Source: UBA60 sp964587885
Lineage (GTDB): Archaea; Thermoplasmatota; Poseidoniia; Poseidoniales; Poseidoniaceae
Direction: 5' to 3'
DNA: 64,000 nt
NCBI GenBank assembly: GCA_964587885.1
Contig: CAZPME010000003.1
Location: 62,001 to 126,000, forward strand
Shown one piece after another: positions 8,301 through 15,187 of this stretch; position 1 is the stretch's first letter, and each line of letters begins with the position of its first letter. Below the pieces are notes generated by a model that was given only the letters and a program-made list of their open reading frames with translations, was not told where the DNA came from and searched no databases. Position numbers and translations under genes: made by a program.

Positions 8301-9383
8301 TTACTTGGAATGGAAAAATTACCATCACTACTTCGGTGTGCAACACAAGAAGGACGTGAGAAATTAGAAAATTACCTCCGACTATGGGGAATGGCTCTGC
8401 TGTTATTCTCGTTTGATGAAGTATATGGCCTGTCTACTTTATTTGTCGCAATTTGGGTGACCTGGGAGGCTTGGGTGAAGCAAGAAAGAACCCTATTTTT
8501 ACTAACACCAATGCTTCATGCAATTGCATTATGGAATATCGAGCGAGTGGCGGAAATCCAAGGTAATGAATTGGCGGGATGGCTGCTGATTCTTGAAGGT
8601 GCGATTCTATCGTATCTGTCAGCGATAAAATGGTATCCCGACTGGAATTGGTCAGAAGATGGGGAAGAATACTGGCACTGGAACGACATGCTGGGAATAT
8701 TTGGAGCGACCTACGGGGTCGTAGGAATACTATGGGCGCTCTGGGATTTGACCGATATCGGCGCTTCGCTACTAATTATCCTCTATTGTGGTATGCAGGC
8801 CGCCGCCGATTTCGAAACTACCTGGCGCAGAATAACCAGTCTTGTTGGGACTTCATTGGGGACATTTTTGGTGTTTTTCTCCGATGTCGGCACAACTTTT
8901 GCCGGCATCTCCTTGATTGTTGGTGGCCTAGCAGCATTTGCTCAAGCCGTTCTCTACTTCCGAGTTTGGGGAATTGAAGAAGGTACTCTGAAACTCGAGA
9001 CTGTTTCCACCCAAGTATCCACAATAACTGCAGAAAGTAGTGAGGAAGAAATAGAGGTAAAAGAAAAGATGGAGCCGGTAATTGAAAGCTCACAAGTAGA
9101 AGATGATGATACTGATGAAATTGAAGATTTCCTTGATTCTTTAGAGGATGAAACGAGCGGAGATGGCGATTTAGACGAAGGTCAAGATGATGATGTGGCT
9201 ATTCCAACTGCAATCCTAAATCGAGTCACAACCTCGCAAGGTTTCGACATTGAATTACCACCACAAGTAATGCAAAATATTCTTCAAACACTAGAAAATA
9301 CCGATACTGAAGGATTCCAGCCGGTTATTGGATTTGACCAATTCGGCCGAATAATTATGAATTTTGAGCCGGCCGATTCGTAA
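5364..9383 (+). CDS. Giant polytopic membrane protein of unknown function
   Basis: I do not recognise this family. From ATG 5364 the product is 1,339 residues. A GTG eight codons upstream is possible, but ATG followed by SQPPPRKSSAPP gives a typical short polar N-terminus. About 40 residues of cytoplasm-like sequence are followed by more than 30 hydrophobic segments spaced along about 1,180 residues, with only short loops, some containing acidic stretches (for example KEFDEIEEALESS). The last about 130 residues are soluble: a very acidic Glu/Asp-rich linker (EDDDTDEIEDFLDSLEDE), then a less charged segment ending FGRIIMNFEPADS. No transporter, transferase or protease signature was found by eye. 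Size and repetitiveness resemble DUF2339-type polytopic proteins, but that is only an impression. It lies in the same direction as the oligoribonuclease gene, with 67 bp between them. Confidence 0.85.
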   Translation: MSQPPPRKSSAPPRENTSAETIVIGNSNNMPISGAQRLGQLWLWGVAILAIWSGLFTIAYSQGDSNNRFALLGLGGIISGLVFFVSVDMQRRKHGVITDLHDYMMAMSFFFTAAGMFWGVRYAVALFSSVDFTYFIHPDRPFTGMSSVGWYPNANAIYAQAAAAALLAALQWLYLKPMQNDERNTTTVSWFVVCITPFALLLVGLGTWVDWSDGFVSYEIGVAMVTLSSIAMMLSVESNNNLVFAITANVASFMTLIYEIVHSPPSGSSSGGALSLMAFIIIAQGLLAASPKLERKMVEKASMGLVFAALIAMIFAVSTEMTLHLGPSKFSATDSYLTLPTMIWITLLVAYLPAVHDNRIPWMPIGLAGALVLLPDPSNIIPWSICLVMIPYMLWNKKTREWVANWTFGLFAASFFVVGWLTWIRSVEGDADTWTAFPQYFDLIIAIVIIAVGELASRNAKLNRNVFRFALFCVVGSPATMIANDSLMPWLVALYLLGSVIIEQQEYDENGGFAARKDMSLTMATSLTLTVILAMLGRLSLSDTPLAAIESQLMGFNLLLAIIAVTYFVVGSRMSHAEFDLGIMLKMISKNAAQSASFDPTTGTWVVDEKEFDEIEEALESSWGQIARFSLFGPLILFTTAMVSIQNSELSDNPFLMLLFAIPVGVLVREVLQVEGAGSRERAVGVWSMVAISLPLSFKMDDIGFSTAAIFFDLIMINGPLIVHFVLLKRGLAEKQELSKSADDWTLLGMVALGMLDATGGLALTVMFAIVLWRAILHRSKVALYALPLMWLFFPSRLDKSDNILNLILSELGSFGDTLLGTERILEIPYVRYAGLMWLIYAALALGKSAGDVQLRKRSDEEIETLPFIYPGIFLFLGLDLLLVQDAWLLCAVTTILLLFGWSSGRMEGFSFAPPAYFFSFLIGFDSEGYSGFELFSISCFGSGLVSFALWIAANKGLLYRWAKETITAAELNEGVDTNLLGMEKLPSLLRCATQEGREKLENYLRLWGMALLLFSFDEVYGLSTLFVAIWVTWEAWVKQERTLFLLTPMLHAIALWNIERVAEIQGNELAGWLLILEGAILSYLSAIKWYPDWNWSEDGEEYWHWNDMLGIFGATYGVVGILWALWDLTDIGASLLIILYCGMQAAADFETTWRRITSLVGTSLGTFLVFFSDVGTTFAGISLIVGGLAAFAQAVLYFRVWGIEEGTLKLETVSTQVSTITAESSEEEIEVKEKMEPVIESSQVEDDDTDEIEDFLDSLEDETSGDGDLDEGQDDDVAIPTAILNRVTTSQGFDIELPPQVMQNILQTLENTDTEGFQPVIGFDQFGRIIMNFEPADS

Positions 9384-9450
9384 GCCAACTCCAGTGATAG
9401 TGGTTGGTCAAGGCTGTGGTTTATGGGGCGTCACCTTTACCAAGTCAAAT

Positions 9451-9993
9451 ATGAGCGAAGCCAGCGACTTGATGGTATGGATTGACCTTGAGATGACTGG
9501 TCTCAATATTGAGGACTGCTCAATTATTGAAATCGCCACCATCATCACCGATGGAGAACTAAATATTGTAGCAAGTGGACCAAACCTCGCCATCAAGGTC
9601 GCCGATGAATTACTCGATGCTATGGATGAATGGAATACAACTCATCACAATCGCAGCGGCTTGGTTTCTCGGGTCCAAGAAAGCGAGATAGACCATGCTG
9701 AAGCTGAACGATTAACCCTGGAGTTCATCTCCCAGTATGTAGAGCCGGGGATGGCTCCATTATGCGGAAATAGTGTTTGGAACGACCGCAAATTCATGGA
9801 AAAAGAAATGCCGGCGGTTACCGATTACCTCCACTATAGGATGGTAGATGTGTCGTCGATCAAAGAATTAGCCGACCGGTGGTATCCTGAAGTTCCCCGC
9901 TATCGCAAAAAAGCATCACATCTCGCTCTTGACGATATCGTTGAATCGGTCGAAGAATTACGCTACTATCGGCAAAAAATCTTCACTAAATAG
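9451..9993 (+). CDS. orn: Oligoribonuclease (DEDDh 3'-5' exoribonuclease)
   Basis: Degrades 2-5-nucleotide RNA remnants to mononucleotides. The frame is open upstream, but ATG 9451 gives 180 residues, the usual Orn length, and begins MSEASDLMVWIDLEMTGL like bacterial enzymes. Catalytic pattern: Asp and Glu in WIDLEMTGL, Asp in CGNSVWNDRKFMEKEMP, and His and Asp in KKASHLALDD. VDVSSIKELADRW and ELRYYRQKIF also match the bacterial family. The last 8 bp overlap the end of the convergent xdhC gene. Orn is rare in archaea, so its close match to bacterial enzymes suggests an ancient transfer. The assignment is very secure. Confidence 0.96.
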   Translation: MSEASDLMVWIDLEMTGLNIEDCSIIEIATIITDGELNIVASGPNLAIKVADELLDAMDEWNTTHHNRSGLVSRVQESEIDHAEAERLTLEFISQYVEPGMAPLCGNSVWNDRKFMEKEMPAVTDYLHYRMVDVSSIKELADRWYPEVPRYRKKASHLALDDIVESVEELRYYRQKIFTK

Positions 9994-10837
9994 ACTGTCG
10001 CCAAGTGCCCTGAGTTGGATCTACTCCTTTGCTAGAGGCGATAATCTCGGCAATTACAGAAATAGCAATTTCGGCTGGTGTTTCAGCACCGAGAGCAATT
10101 CCAATTGGACAGGTTACTTGTTCTATCGAAGATTGAGAAATCCCATTGTCTAAACAGGTCTTGGAAAAACTCTGCCATTTGCTCCGACTACCGATTACTC
10201 CAATGCGAGCAGGATGTGGCATTTCATCAGATAATTCCAACAATGATTGTAATCGTTCCTCATCTTCCTTCCAATCATGACCCAAGAGCAAAATATCGCT
10301 GAAACGAGAAAGACTGGAAAAATCTTCATCAGCAAAAAATGATTTGACCGAACCGGCGTGTAGTTCACGAGCATTAGGGTACGCAAGTTCGCCAGCATAT
10401 TCTTCGCGGGTATCATGTACGCTGTGATCCCAACCCATGCCATGAGAGATACTTGCAATTGCTGCGGCAACATGACCACCACCCATTAGCAAGATGTGAG
10501 GTGTTGGTTCGATTACTTCTAGAGACACGGTAAGACGACCCCCACAGAGACTATCCAAGGGTGTGACTTCATAGCCCTTAGCCCCTTTATTTAAGCCAAA
10601 TGTGATGACTTCACCTCCGACAGTGGAGGTAGTGAGTAATTCTTGCAATCGGGAGATTATGGTCATCTCCAATCCTGCACCCCCTACTGTCCCACAGCGG
10701 TCATTTTTCGAGGTCAAGGCTAATCTCGCCCCCGGCTTACCCGGAACTGAACCTGAGGCTGATAGAACCGTCGCCGAAGCGACCCGCAAGCCCATGTTAA
10801 GGCGACTACCAATCCATTCAAGGACGCGTTGGGTCAT
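9986..10837 (-). CDS. xdhC: XdhC/CoxI family molybdoenzyme maturation factor
   Basis: XdhC-family proteins bind molybdenum cofactor and promote its sulfuration and insertion into xanthine-dehydrogenase-type enzymes. The N-terminal XdhC/CoxI part contains ATVLSASGSVPGKPGARL and CGTVGGAGLE. The C-terminal Rossmann part begins HILLMGGGHVAAAIAS and ends with CPIGIALGAETPAEIAISV, all characteristic. At 283 residues it has normal length. It is 16 bp downstream of mocA, which is itself 11 bp downstream of an acyl-CoA dehydrogenase, so all three are likely one transcript. The obvious client in this window is the HcrABC-like enzyme at the left end. Confidence in the family is high; the exact step (sulfuration or cofactor chaperone) is inferred from relatives. 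Confidence 0.93.
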   Translation of the reverse strand: MTQRVLEWIGSRLNMGLRVASATVLSASGSVPGKPGARLALTSKNDRCGTVGGAGLEMTIISRLQELLTTSTVGGEVITFGLNKGAKGYEVTPLDSLCGGRLTVSLEVIEPTPHILLMGGGHVAAAIASISHGMGWDHSVHDTREEYAGELAYPNARELHAGSVKSFFADEDFSSLSRFSDILLLGHDWKEDEERLQSLLELSDEMPHPARIGVIGSRSKWQSFSKTCLDNGISQSSIEQVTCPIGIALGAETPAEIAISVIAEIIASSKGVDPTQGTWRQSI

Positions 10838-10853
10838 GAAACGGCCACTCCGA

Positions 10854-11453
10854 CTACCGAGATAAACCGTCGCTTGAAGCAGCCCAGCGGGCTAATTCAG
10901 CAATGTCTTCTGGGGTATCGATATTAATGTGCAGAAACATATCTTCGACTTGAATCCGAGATGGATTTACCAATTCGTGTAATGGTCGATTGCGAGTGGC
11001 CGACATTATTGCAATAATCTCATCCTTGCCAATTAGCAAAGGATGTGCCCCTCTACCATCTTGACTTGGGCAAGTACAAGACTCGGCTGAAAGAATTTTT
11101 TGCAAAGTCGAAACCGACCATCCCGGTCTATCAATGGGTACAATTAGGGCCGATTCGGAAAGTCGACCATTTTCTTCCCCTATTGCAAGGAGTCCATCTT
11201 GAACCGAGCCTGTTCGACCATCCTCGGGACGATTATTGATGACTACATTGCATTCGGGCGCTACGGACAAGCATGACAACGCTAACTCAGCACGAGTGAC
11301 TATGATGATAGGATGACAAGACTGACTGGCAAGACGCTGGGAGATGATACTGAGCAATGATTGCCCCTCAACTTCTAGTAAGGCTTTGGGCTGGCCGAGA
11401 CGTTCACTAGCACCAGCAGCCAATATTATGGCGGGAATTGTATTCTTGCCCAT
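10854..11453 (-). CDS. mocA: Molybdenum cofactor cytidylyltransferase-like NTP transferase
   Basis: MocA links CMP to molybdopterin to make the cytosine dinucleotide form used by hydroxylases of the xanthine oxidase family. The nucleotide-binding signature LAAGASERLGQPKALLEVEG is at residues 11-30, and VPIDRPGWS occupies the place of the family's DxP metal-binding motif. DGRGAHPLLIG and HINIDTPEDIAELARW are also typical of MobA/MocA. At 199 residues it has the expected length. It sits between an acyl-CoA dehydrogenase and xdhC, which favours MocA over the guanylyl enzyme MobA because MocA and XdhC usually travel together. CTP versus GTP specificity is inferred from context. Confidence 0.88.
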   Translation of the reverse strand: MGKNTIPAIILAAGASERLGQPKALLEVEGQSLLSIISQRLASQSCHPIIIVTRAELALSCLSVAPECNVVINNRPEDGRTGSVQDGLLAIGEENGRLSESALIVPIDRPGWSVSTLQKILSAESCTCPSQDGRGAHPLLIGKDEIIAIMSATRNRPLHELVNPSRIQVEDMFLHINIDTPEDIAELARWAASSDGLSR

Positions 11454-11464
11454 TTCGGCACCCG

Positions 11465-12613
11465 CTAAAGGCCACGGGTAATCTCGCGTCCGATAATCAT
11501 CCTCTGGACTTGACTACTACCCTCATAAATCTGGATTACTTTTGCACCGCGCATCAATCGAGCAACCGGATATTCCTCAGAGTAACCATAGCCGCCGAAT
11601 ACTTGTACCGCATCGGTAGTAACCTCCATCGCAATATCGGCGGCAAAGCGTTTGGCGTGGGCAGCAGCTTCGGTATTTTTCTCTCCTTTATCTGCCAAAA
11701 ATGCCGCCTTCCAAGTTAGTAAACGAGCGGCTTCAATTTTTGTCTTCATGTCAGTCAACATGAATTGCATGGCTTGATGCTGATGCAACTTCTTACCAAA
11801 GGTCATACGCTCGTCGGAATATTGCATGGAATGGTCAAAGGCGGACTGGGCTAATCCAACTGCATGAGCGGCAATATTTGGACGACTCATATCAAAGGCA
11901 GACATGGCATTGAACCATCCGGCACCGTCGCCACCACCGACCATATTGCTGGCTGGGATTCTAACATCATTGAAAGTAACCGCTCGGGTATCGGAACAGC
12001 GCTGACCCATATTCGATTCCTTCTTACCTAATTCGACCCCATCTCGGTCGGACTCAACAATGAATCCAGTCATACCTTTGTAGCCGGCTTCAGGATCGGT
12101 ATATCCCAAAACAAAGAACCAATCTGCATGTCCCGCTCCAGTGATGAACATTTTTTGCCCATTTATGATATATTCATCACCATCTGCGGTAGCCTGAGTT
12201 TTGATACCTTGAACATCAGAACCAGCGCCAGGCTCAGTTACAGCATAAGATGCCAGTTTACCCTGTTCAGCAACACCTCGCAAAAATTTGTCTTTTTGCT
12301 CAGGCGTTCCTCCAGTAATTATCGGTGCACATGCTAATGCTGTAGCATAAGCAGCGGTAGCAAAACCTGGGTCGCCCCAACCAAGTGCTTCGTTGACAAT
12401 TACCTCTTCCATACTCCCTAATCCTGCCCCACCATACTCCTCTGGGATGTGGAGATTTAACAATCCGAGTTCATTGGCCGCCTTGATTGTCTCAAGCGGA
12501 TAGGTTGAATTCGCATCCCAATCTGCCGCATGAGGTCTAATTTCTGCATTAGCAAATTCCATCGCCAAATCACGCAACATCTCCTGCATTTCTGATAACG
12601 ACAGGTCGACCAT
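11465..12613 (-). CDS. Acyl-CoA dehydrogenase
   Basis: FAD enzyme oxidising acyl-CoA to trans-2-enoyl-CoA in beta-oxidation or branched-chain amino-acid breakdown, passing electrons to ETF. At 382 residues it is canonical in length. Visible marks: YGGAGLGSMEEVIVNEALGW, SYAVTEPGAGSDVQGIKTQA (substrate and FAD binding), QVFGGYGYSEEYPVARLMR, and IYEGSSQVQRMIIGR, where the Glu of YEG is the catalytic base position of short-chain and butyryl-CoA-type enzymes. It opens a tight run with mocA and xdhC (11 and 16 bp gaps). That is unusual and suggests its substrate chain connects with a molybdenum hydroxylase. Chain-length specificity cannot be read. Confidence 0.95.
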   Translation of the reverse strand: MVDLSLSEMQEMLRDLAMEFANAEIRPHAADWDANSTYPLETIKAANELGLLNLHIPEEYGGAGLGSMEEVIVNEALGWGDPGFATAAYATALACAPIITGGTPEQKDKFLRGVAEQGKLASYAVTEPGAGSDVQGIKTQATADGDEYIINGQKMFITGAGHADWFFVLGYTDPEAGYKGMTGFIVESDRDGVELGKKESNMGQRCSDTRAVTFNDVRIPASNMVGGGDGAGWFNAMSAFDMSRPNIAAHAVGLAQSAFDHSMQYSDERMTFGKKLHQHQAMQFMLTDMKTKIEAARLLTWKAAFLADKGEKNTEAAAHAKRFAADIAMEVTTDAVQVFGGYGYSEEYPVARLMRGAKVIQIYEGSSQVQRMIIGREITRGL

Positions 12614-12673
12614 GCTTGGCTCAAGCCACCTTCGGTCAAGAGCCTTGCCTATGCCGGATAGCCGAATGGGCCA

Positions 12674-13834
12674 TTACCACCAAGGGTTGAGATAGCCTTG
12701 CCTTAATAGATAAAGCAAGAATACGAATAGTAAGTAAAAACAACACAAGAGTGCCCCCTCTTTGCGGTCGAAAGTAAATCCAGAATACATGAATAATAGA
12801 CATATCCCAATACCAAGAATTGTTACCGGTGCGATTACATTGAGAATCAATCCACTCGGTTCCGATAGTACCAACGGGTTTATCGTGGCAGCTAATCCAA
12901 TAGACAATAATGGATCGGTGATATTTGAACCGATTAAGGTCCCGAGAGCAACTCCTTGCGAACGCTTAGCGGCCATAAGCCCGACCACCAGTTCAGGCAA
13001 GGAAGTACCAACTGCGGTCAAAGTGGTACCTATTACTGATGGTGGGACATCCATCGCATAAGCGAGTTTAGTCGATACTGTAATCAATTCATTGGCCGCG
13101 TAAATTGCGAAGGTCAATCCGGTCACAATCATCACAATATAGGCCGAAGCAGCCCAACTAATTTCCATTTCCGAATCACCAGATTCTTCAGCAATTTCAT
13201 CCTCTTCAGCGCGAATTTTCTCCCGATTTTTAAGCAACCATCCGATGTAAAAGACATAAATCAAACATAGAACAATACCTTCCCAGCGCTCAAGTGTACC
13301 ACCGGTCCAAATAAAGAAAGTGAGCAATAATACCGACCCTAACATCAGCATCCCATCACGATGTAACCAAGATGGCCTTACCTTCAGGGGATTGGTCAAA
13401 ACAACCAAACCCAAAATGAGGGTGATTTGAACAAGCACTGAACCATAAATATTGCCGATTGCAAAATCGGCTAATTCTGCATCCCCACCTGAATTCCATG
13501 AAGCCGTTGTCGAAACCAAAATTTCAGGCAACGAAGTACCGATTGAAACAATTGTAAGTCCGATAATGACTTCGGCTATTCCTGCTCGGCGAGCCAATCC
13601 TTTGGCTCCTTCGACAAAGAAATCTGCAGAGGTAATCAGGCTACCTATTGCCAGTACCATTAGGAGAACACTTACCCACGCATTAGTCACTCCACTCGTA
13701 TGGACGAAGGTAGAGATTGAGACCAGAGCAATGAATAATGCTCCGGTGATTAGTAATGCATTCCAATGAATAAGTTCAAGCATTCCCAATTCTCGGTGCG
13801 AGGGAGATTTTACTTGGAAATCATCCCCCGTCAT
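12674..13834 (-). CDS. Sodium/calcium (cation) exchanger, CaCA family
   Basis: Polytopic antiporter of the YrbG/NCX_Mj type, moving Ca2+ out against Na+ or H+. The two inverted alpha-repeats with their ion-binding signatures are clear: VSIGTSLPEILVSTTAS with GNIYGSVLVQ in the first half, and TAVGTSLPELVVGLMAA with GSNITDPLLSIG in the second. About ten membrane segments are seen, and a charged cytoplasmic loop (EKIRAEEDEIAEESGDSEM) sits in the middle, as usual. Residues 1-17 before the second Met (MLELIHWN) may not be translated; either start is acceptable. At 386 residues it is slightly longer than typical. It lies 60 bp upstream of the acyl-CoA dehydrogenase gene and is divergent from a small membrane protein gene. 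Confidence 0.92.
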   Translation of the reverse strand: MTGDDFQVKSPSHRELGMLELIHWNALLITGALFIALVSISTFVHTSGVTNAWVSVLLMVLAIGSLITSADFFVEGAKGLARRAGIAEVIIGLTIVSIGTSLPEILVSTTASWNSGGDAELADFAIGNIYGSVLVQITLILGLVVLTNPLKVRPSWLHRDGMLMLGSVLLLTFFIWTGGTLERWEGIVLCLIYVFYIGWLLKNREKIRAEEDEIAEESGDSEMEISWAASAYIVMIVTGLTFAIYAANELITVSTKLAYAMDVPPSVIGTTLTAVGTSLPELVVGLMAAKRSQGVALGTLIGSNITDPLLSIGLAATINPLVLSEPSGLILNVIAPVTILGIGICLLFMYSGFTFDRKEGALLCCFYLLFVFLLYLLRQGYLNPWW

Positions 13835-13878
13835 ATGCCCTCGTCATCTTCTTCACTCAAGACCATTTGGATTAGAAA

Positions 13879-13888
13879 CCCCCCCCCC
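13879..13888. repeat. Homopolymeric C10 tract
   Basis: Ten consecutive C on the plus strand in the 130-bp divergent intergenic region between the cation exchanger and a small membrane protein gene. It lies about 45 bp upstream of the exchanger start and about 77 bp upstream of the other start. Such tracts are prone to slippage, so its length may vary between cells or be a sequencing uncertainty. Confidence 0.7.
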
Positions 13889-13964
13889 TAATTTACGAAA
13901 ACGTTTCCAATTTGGAAAAAGGACTGAGAGTGCATTCATCAAGGGCATTCCTTGAGCACTATTC

Positions 13965-14339
13965 ATGGGCGGAAAGTGGCGGGCCAAGGATTTCTTTATC
14001 CTGACTGCGATTGGACTTGCCGGATTAGTCTTTGAAATAATTCAGTACAATGATGCAGTGGCAATGTGGACTGAGCATTGTAGCGATGCTCTCAGTTACG
14101 AACAATTATCGCAAGAATGTAAGGATTTCAGTGACGACATGGATTGGGTTCTATACGAATTAATCGCCATCAGTGTCCTCACAGTTTTCTCACTGATAAT
14201 GGGTTTTCTAAAGATAGGTGGTGAATCAAGTCGTGGGGATGGTGAGGGATTTGGAGTCATCAAAACATTCGCTGTCGTGACCTTTCTAACTCTAATATTC
14301 TTATTCATTTACGCCTTTGTTATTCGGTCTCAAGCCTAG
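13965..14339 (+). CDS. Small membrane protein, unknown
   Basis: I do not recognise a family. The 124 residues hold three hydrophobic segments at about 10-27 (FFILTAIGLAGLVFEII), 62-80 (LYELIAISVLTVFSLIMGF) and 98-120 (FAVVTFLTLIFLFIYAFVI). Between segments 1 and 2 lies a loop with two Cys (HCSDALSYEQLSQECKD), possibly a disulfide if outside the cell. Between segments 2 and 3 is a short polar loop, GGESSRGDGEG. The start is ATG 13965; no convincing Shine-Dalgarno sequence precedes it. A 236-bp stretch without a supported gene separates it from the next small membrane protein. Confidence 0.7.
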   Translation: MGGKWRAKDFFILTAIGLAGLVFEIIQYNDAVAMWTEHCSDALSYEQLSQECKDFSDDMDWVLYELIAISVLTVFSLIMGFLKIGGESSRGDGEGFGVIKTFAVVTFLTLIFLFIYAFVIRSQA

Positions 14340-14575
14340 TTCAGTCTTGCAACATTATGTGTATTCAAGTACAAAAGGATTAATTTACTAAATACCAAAA
14401 AATCAGTTTGTGTCTGGATGGGTTTCTGCAATCATTGCTTCGATATTTGGAGCCGGAGAAGAAGTAGAACTTATTCTCGAAGAAGAATAGAGTGCACAAG
14501 AGTATGGACGCACAAGGGTTTGAAGCATTATGCCTCTCGGAAATGTTTGAATAACAGGTTGAAAAATTTCGTTGC

Positions 14576-15154
14576 ATGGCGGATGATGTAAAATATAGAA
14601 GATTGTCAGTTGATGGCACATTGAATGCAGGATTAAGTATTATTATAGTGACGTTTCTCATAATGTTGCTATGTGGATCTTTTGTTGCATTGGCCTTTAT
14701 GTTACAGGAAAACACGGAAAGTGCGACTGAATTTACATGCAATTCTGGTGAAACAGTCGAAGCTGAATGGGTTCAAGATGGCACAAGTGATTGTGTGGAT
14801 GGTTCAGATGAAACTGAGGCTGCGGAGGAGGAAATAGCGGGTGAGAAAACTTTCGGTTTCCTTTCATATATCATGTTTGGAATTGCCGGTGTAGTATTGG
14901 TTTCAGGAATATTGGGGTTATCAACAAAAATATTAGCGGATTCAATAAGTGCAGGTTTAGCACTACATGCTGCTAATGAGGCACTTAATCCAGATATTGA
15001 AGTCAAGGTTCTTCCTACTCAAGTGGCCCCAGTTCAAGTTGCTCAATCTGCACAGGCGACTACGCCACAACAGCATCAACAACCTACTGCTCAGCAACAT
15101 ACTCAGCAGGTAGTACACCAGCCGTTGCCACCCCCTCAAAATCCGCATCAATGA
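14576..15154 (+). CDS. Two-TM membrane protein with LDL-receptor-class-A-like motif and Gln-rich tail
   Basis: The function is unknown. Two membrane segments lie at about residues 18-42 and 94-118. The loop between them contains FTCNSGETVEAEWVQDGTSD followed by CVDGSDE. Its spacing reproduces the second half of an LDL-receptor class A repeat (F-x-C, W-x-x-D-G, D-C-x-D-G-S-D-E), but keeps only two of six cysteines, Cys55 and Cys73. In known LDLa repeats the second and fifth Cys pair with each other, and those are the two kept here; the acidic Ca2+-binding cluster is also present. After the second TM comes a short helix, then about 45 residues rich in Gln, Pro, His and Thr. The topology predicts that the LDLa-like loop faces outside and the Gln-rich tail inside. 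The gene is real by composition; the motif interpretation is an inference. Confidence 0.75.
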   Translation: MADDVKYRRLSVDGTLNAGLSIIIVTFLIMLLCGSFVALAFMLQENTESATEFTCNSGETVEAEWVQDGTSDCVDGSDETEAAEEEIAGEKTFGFLSYIMFGIAGVVLVSGILGLSTKILADSISAGLALHAANEALNPDIEVKVLPTQVAPVQVAQSAQATTPQQHQQPTAQQHTQQVVHQPLPPPQNPHQ

Positions 15155-15187
15155 ACGCACAAGCGTCTACCCAACTTACACTAGGGC

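Noticed and set aside
9364..9450. 29-residue N-terminal extension of oligoribonuclease
   Set aside because: It overlaps the upstream gene's end and does not match the family; ATG 9451 gives the canonical start and length.
14410..14490. 26-residue frame (GTG start) encoding an amphipathic helix and Glu-rich end
   Set aside because: Very short, no ribosome-binding site and no comparative evidence; could be a remnant or chance.
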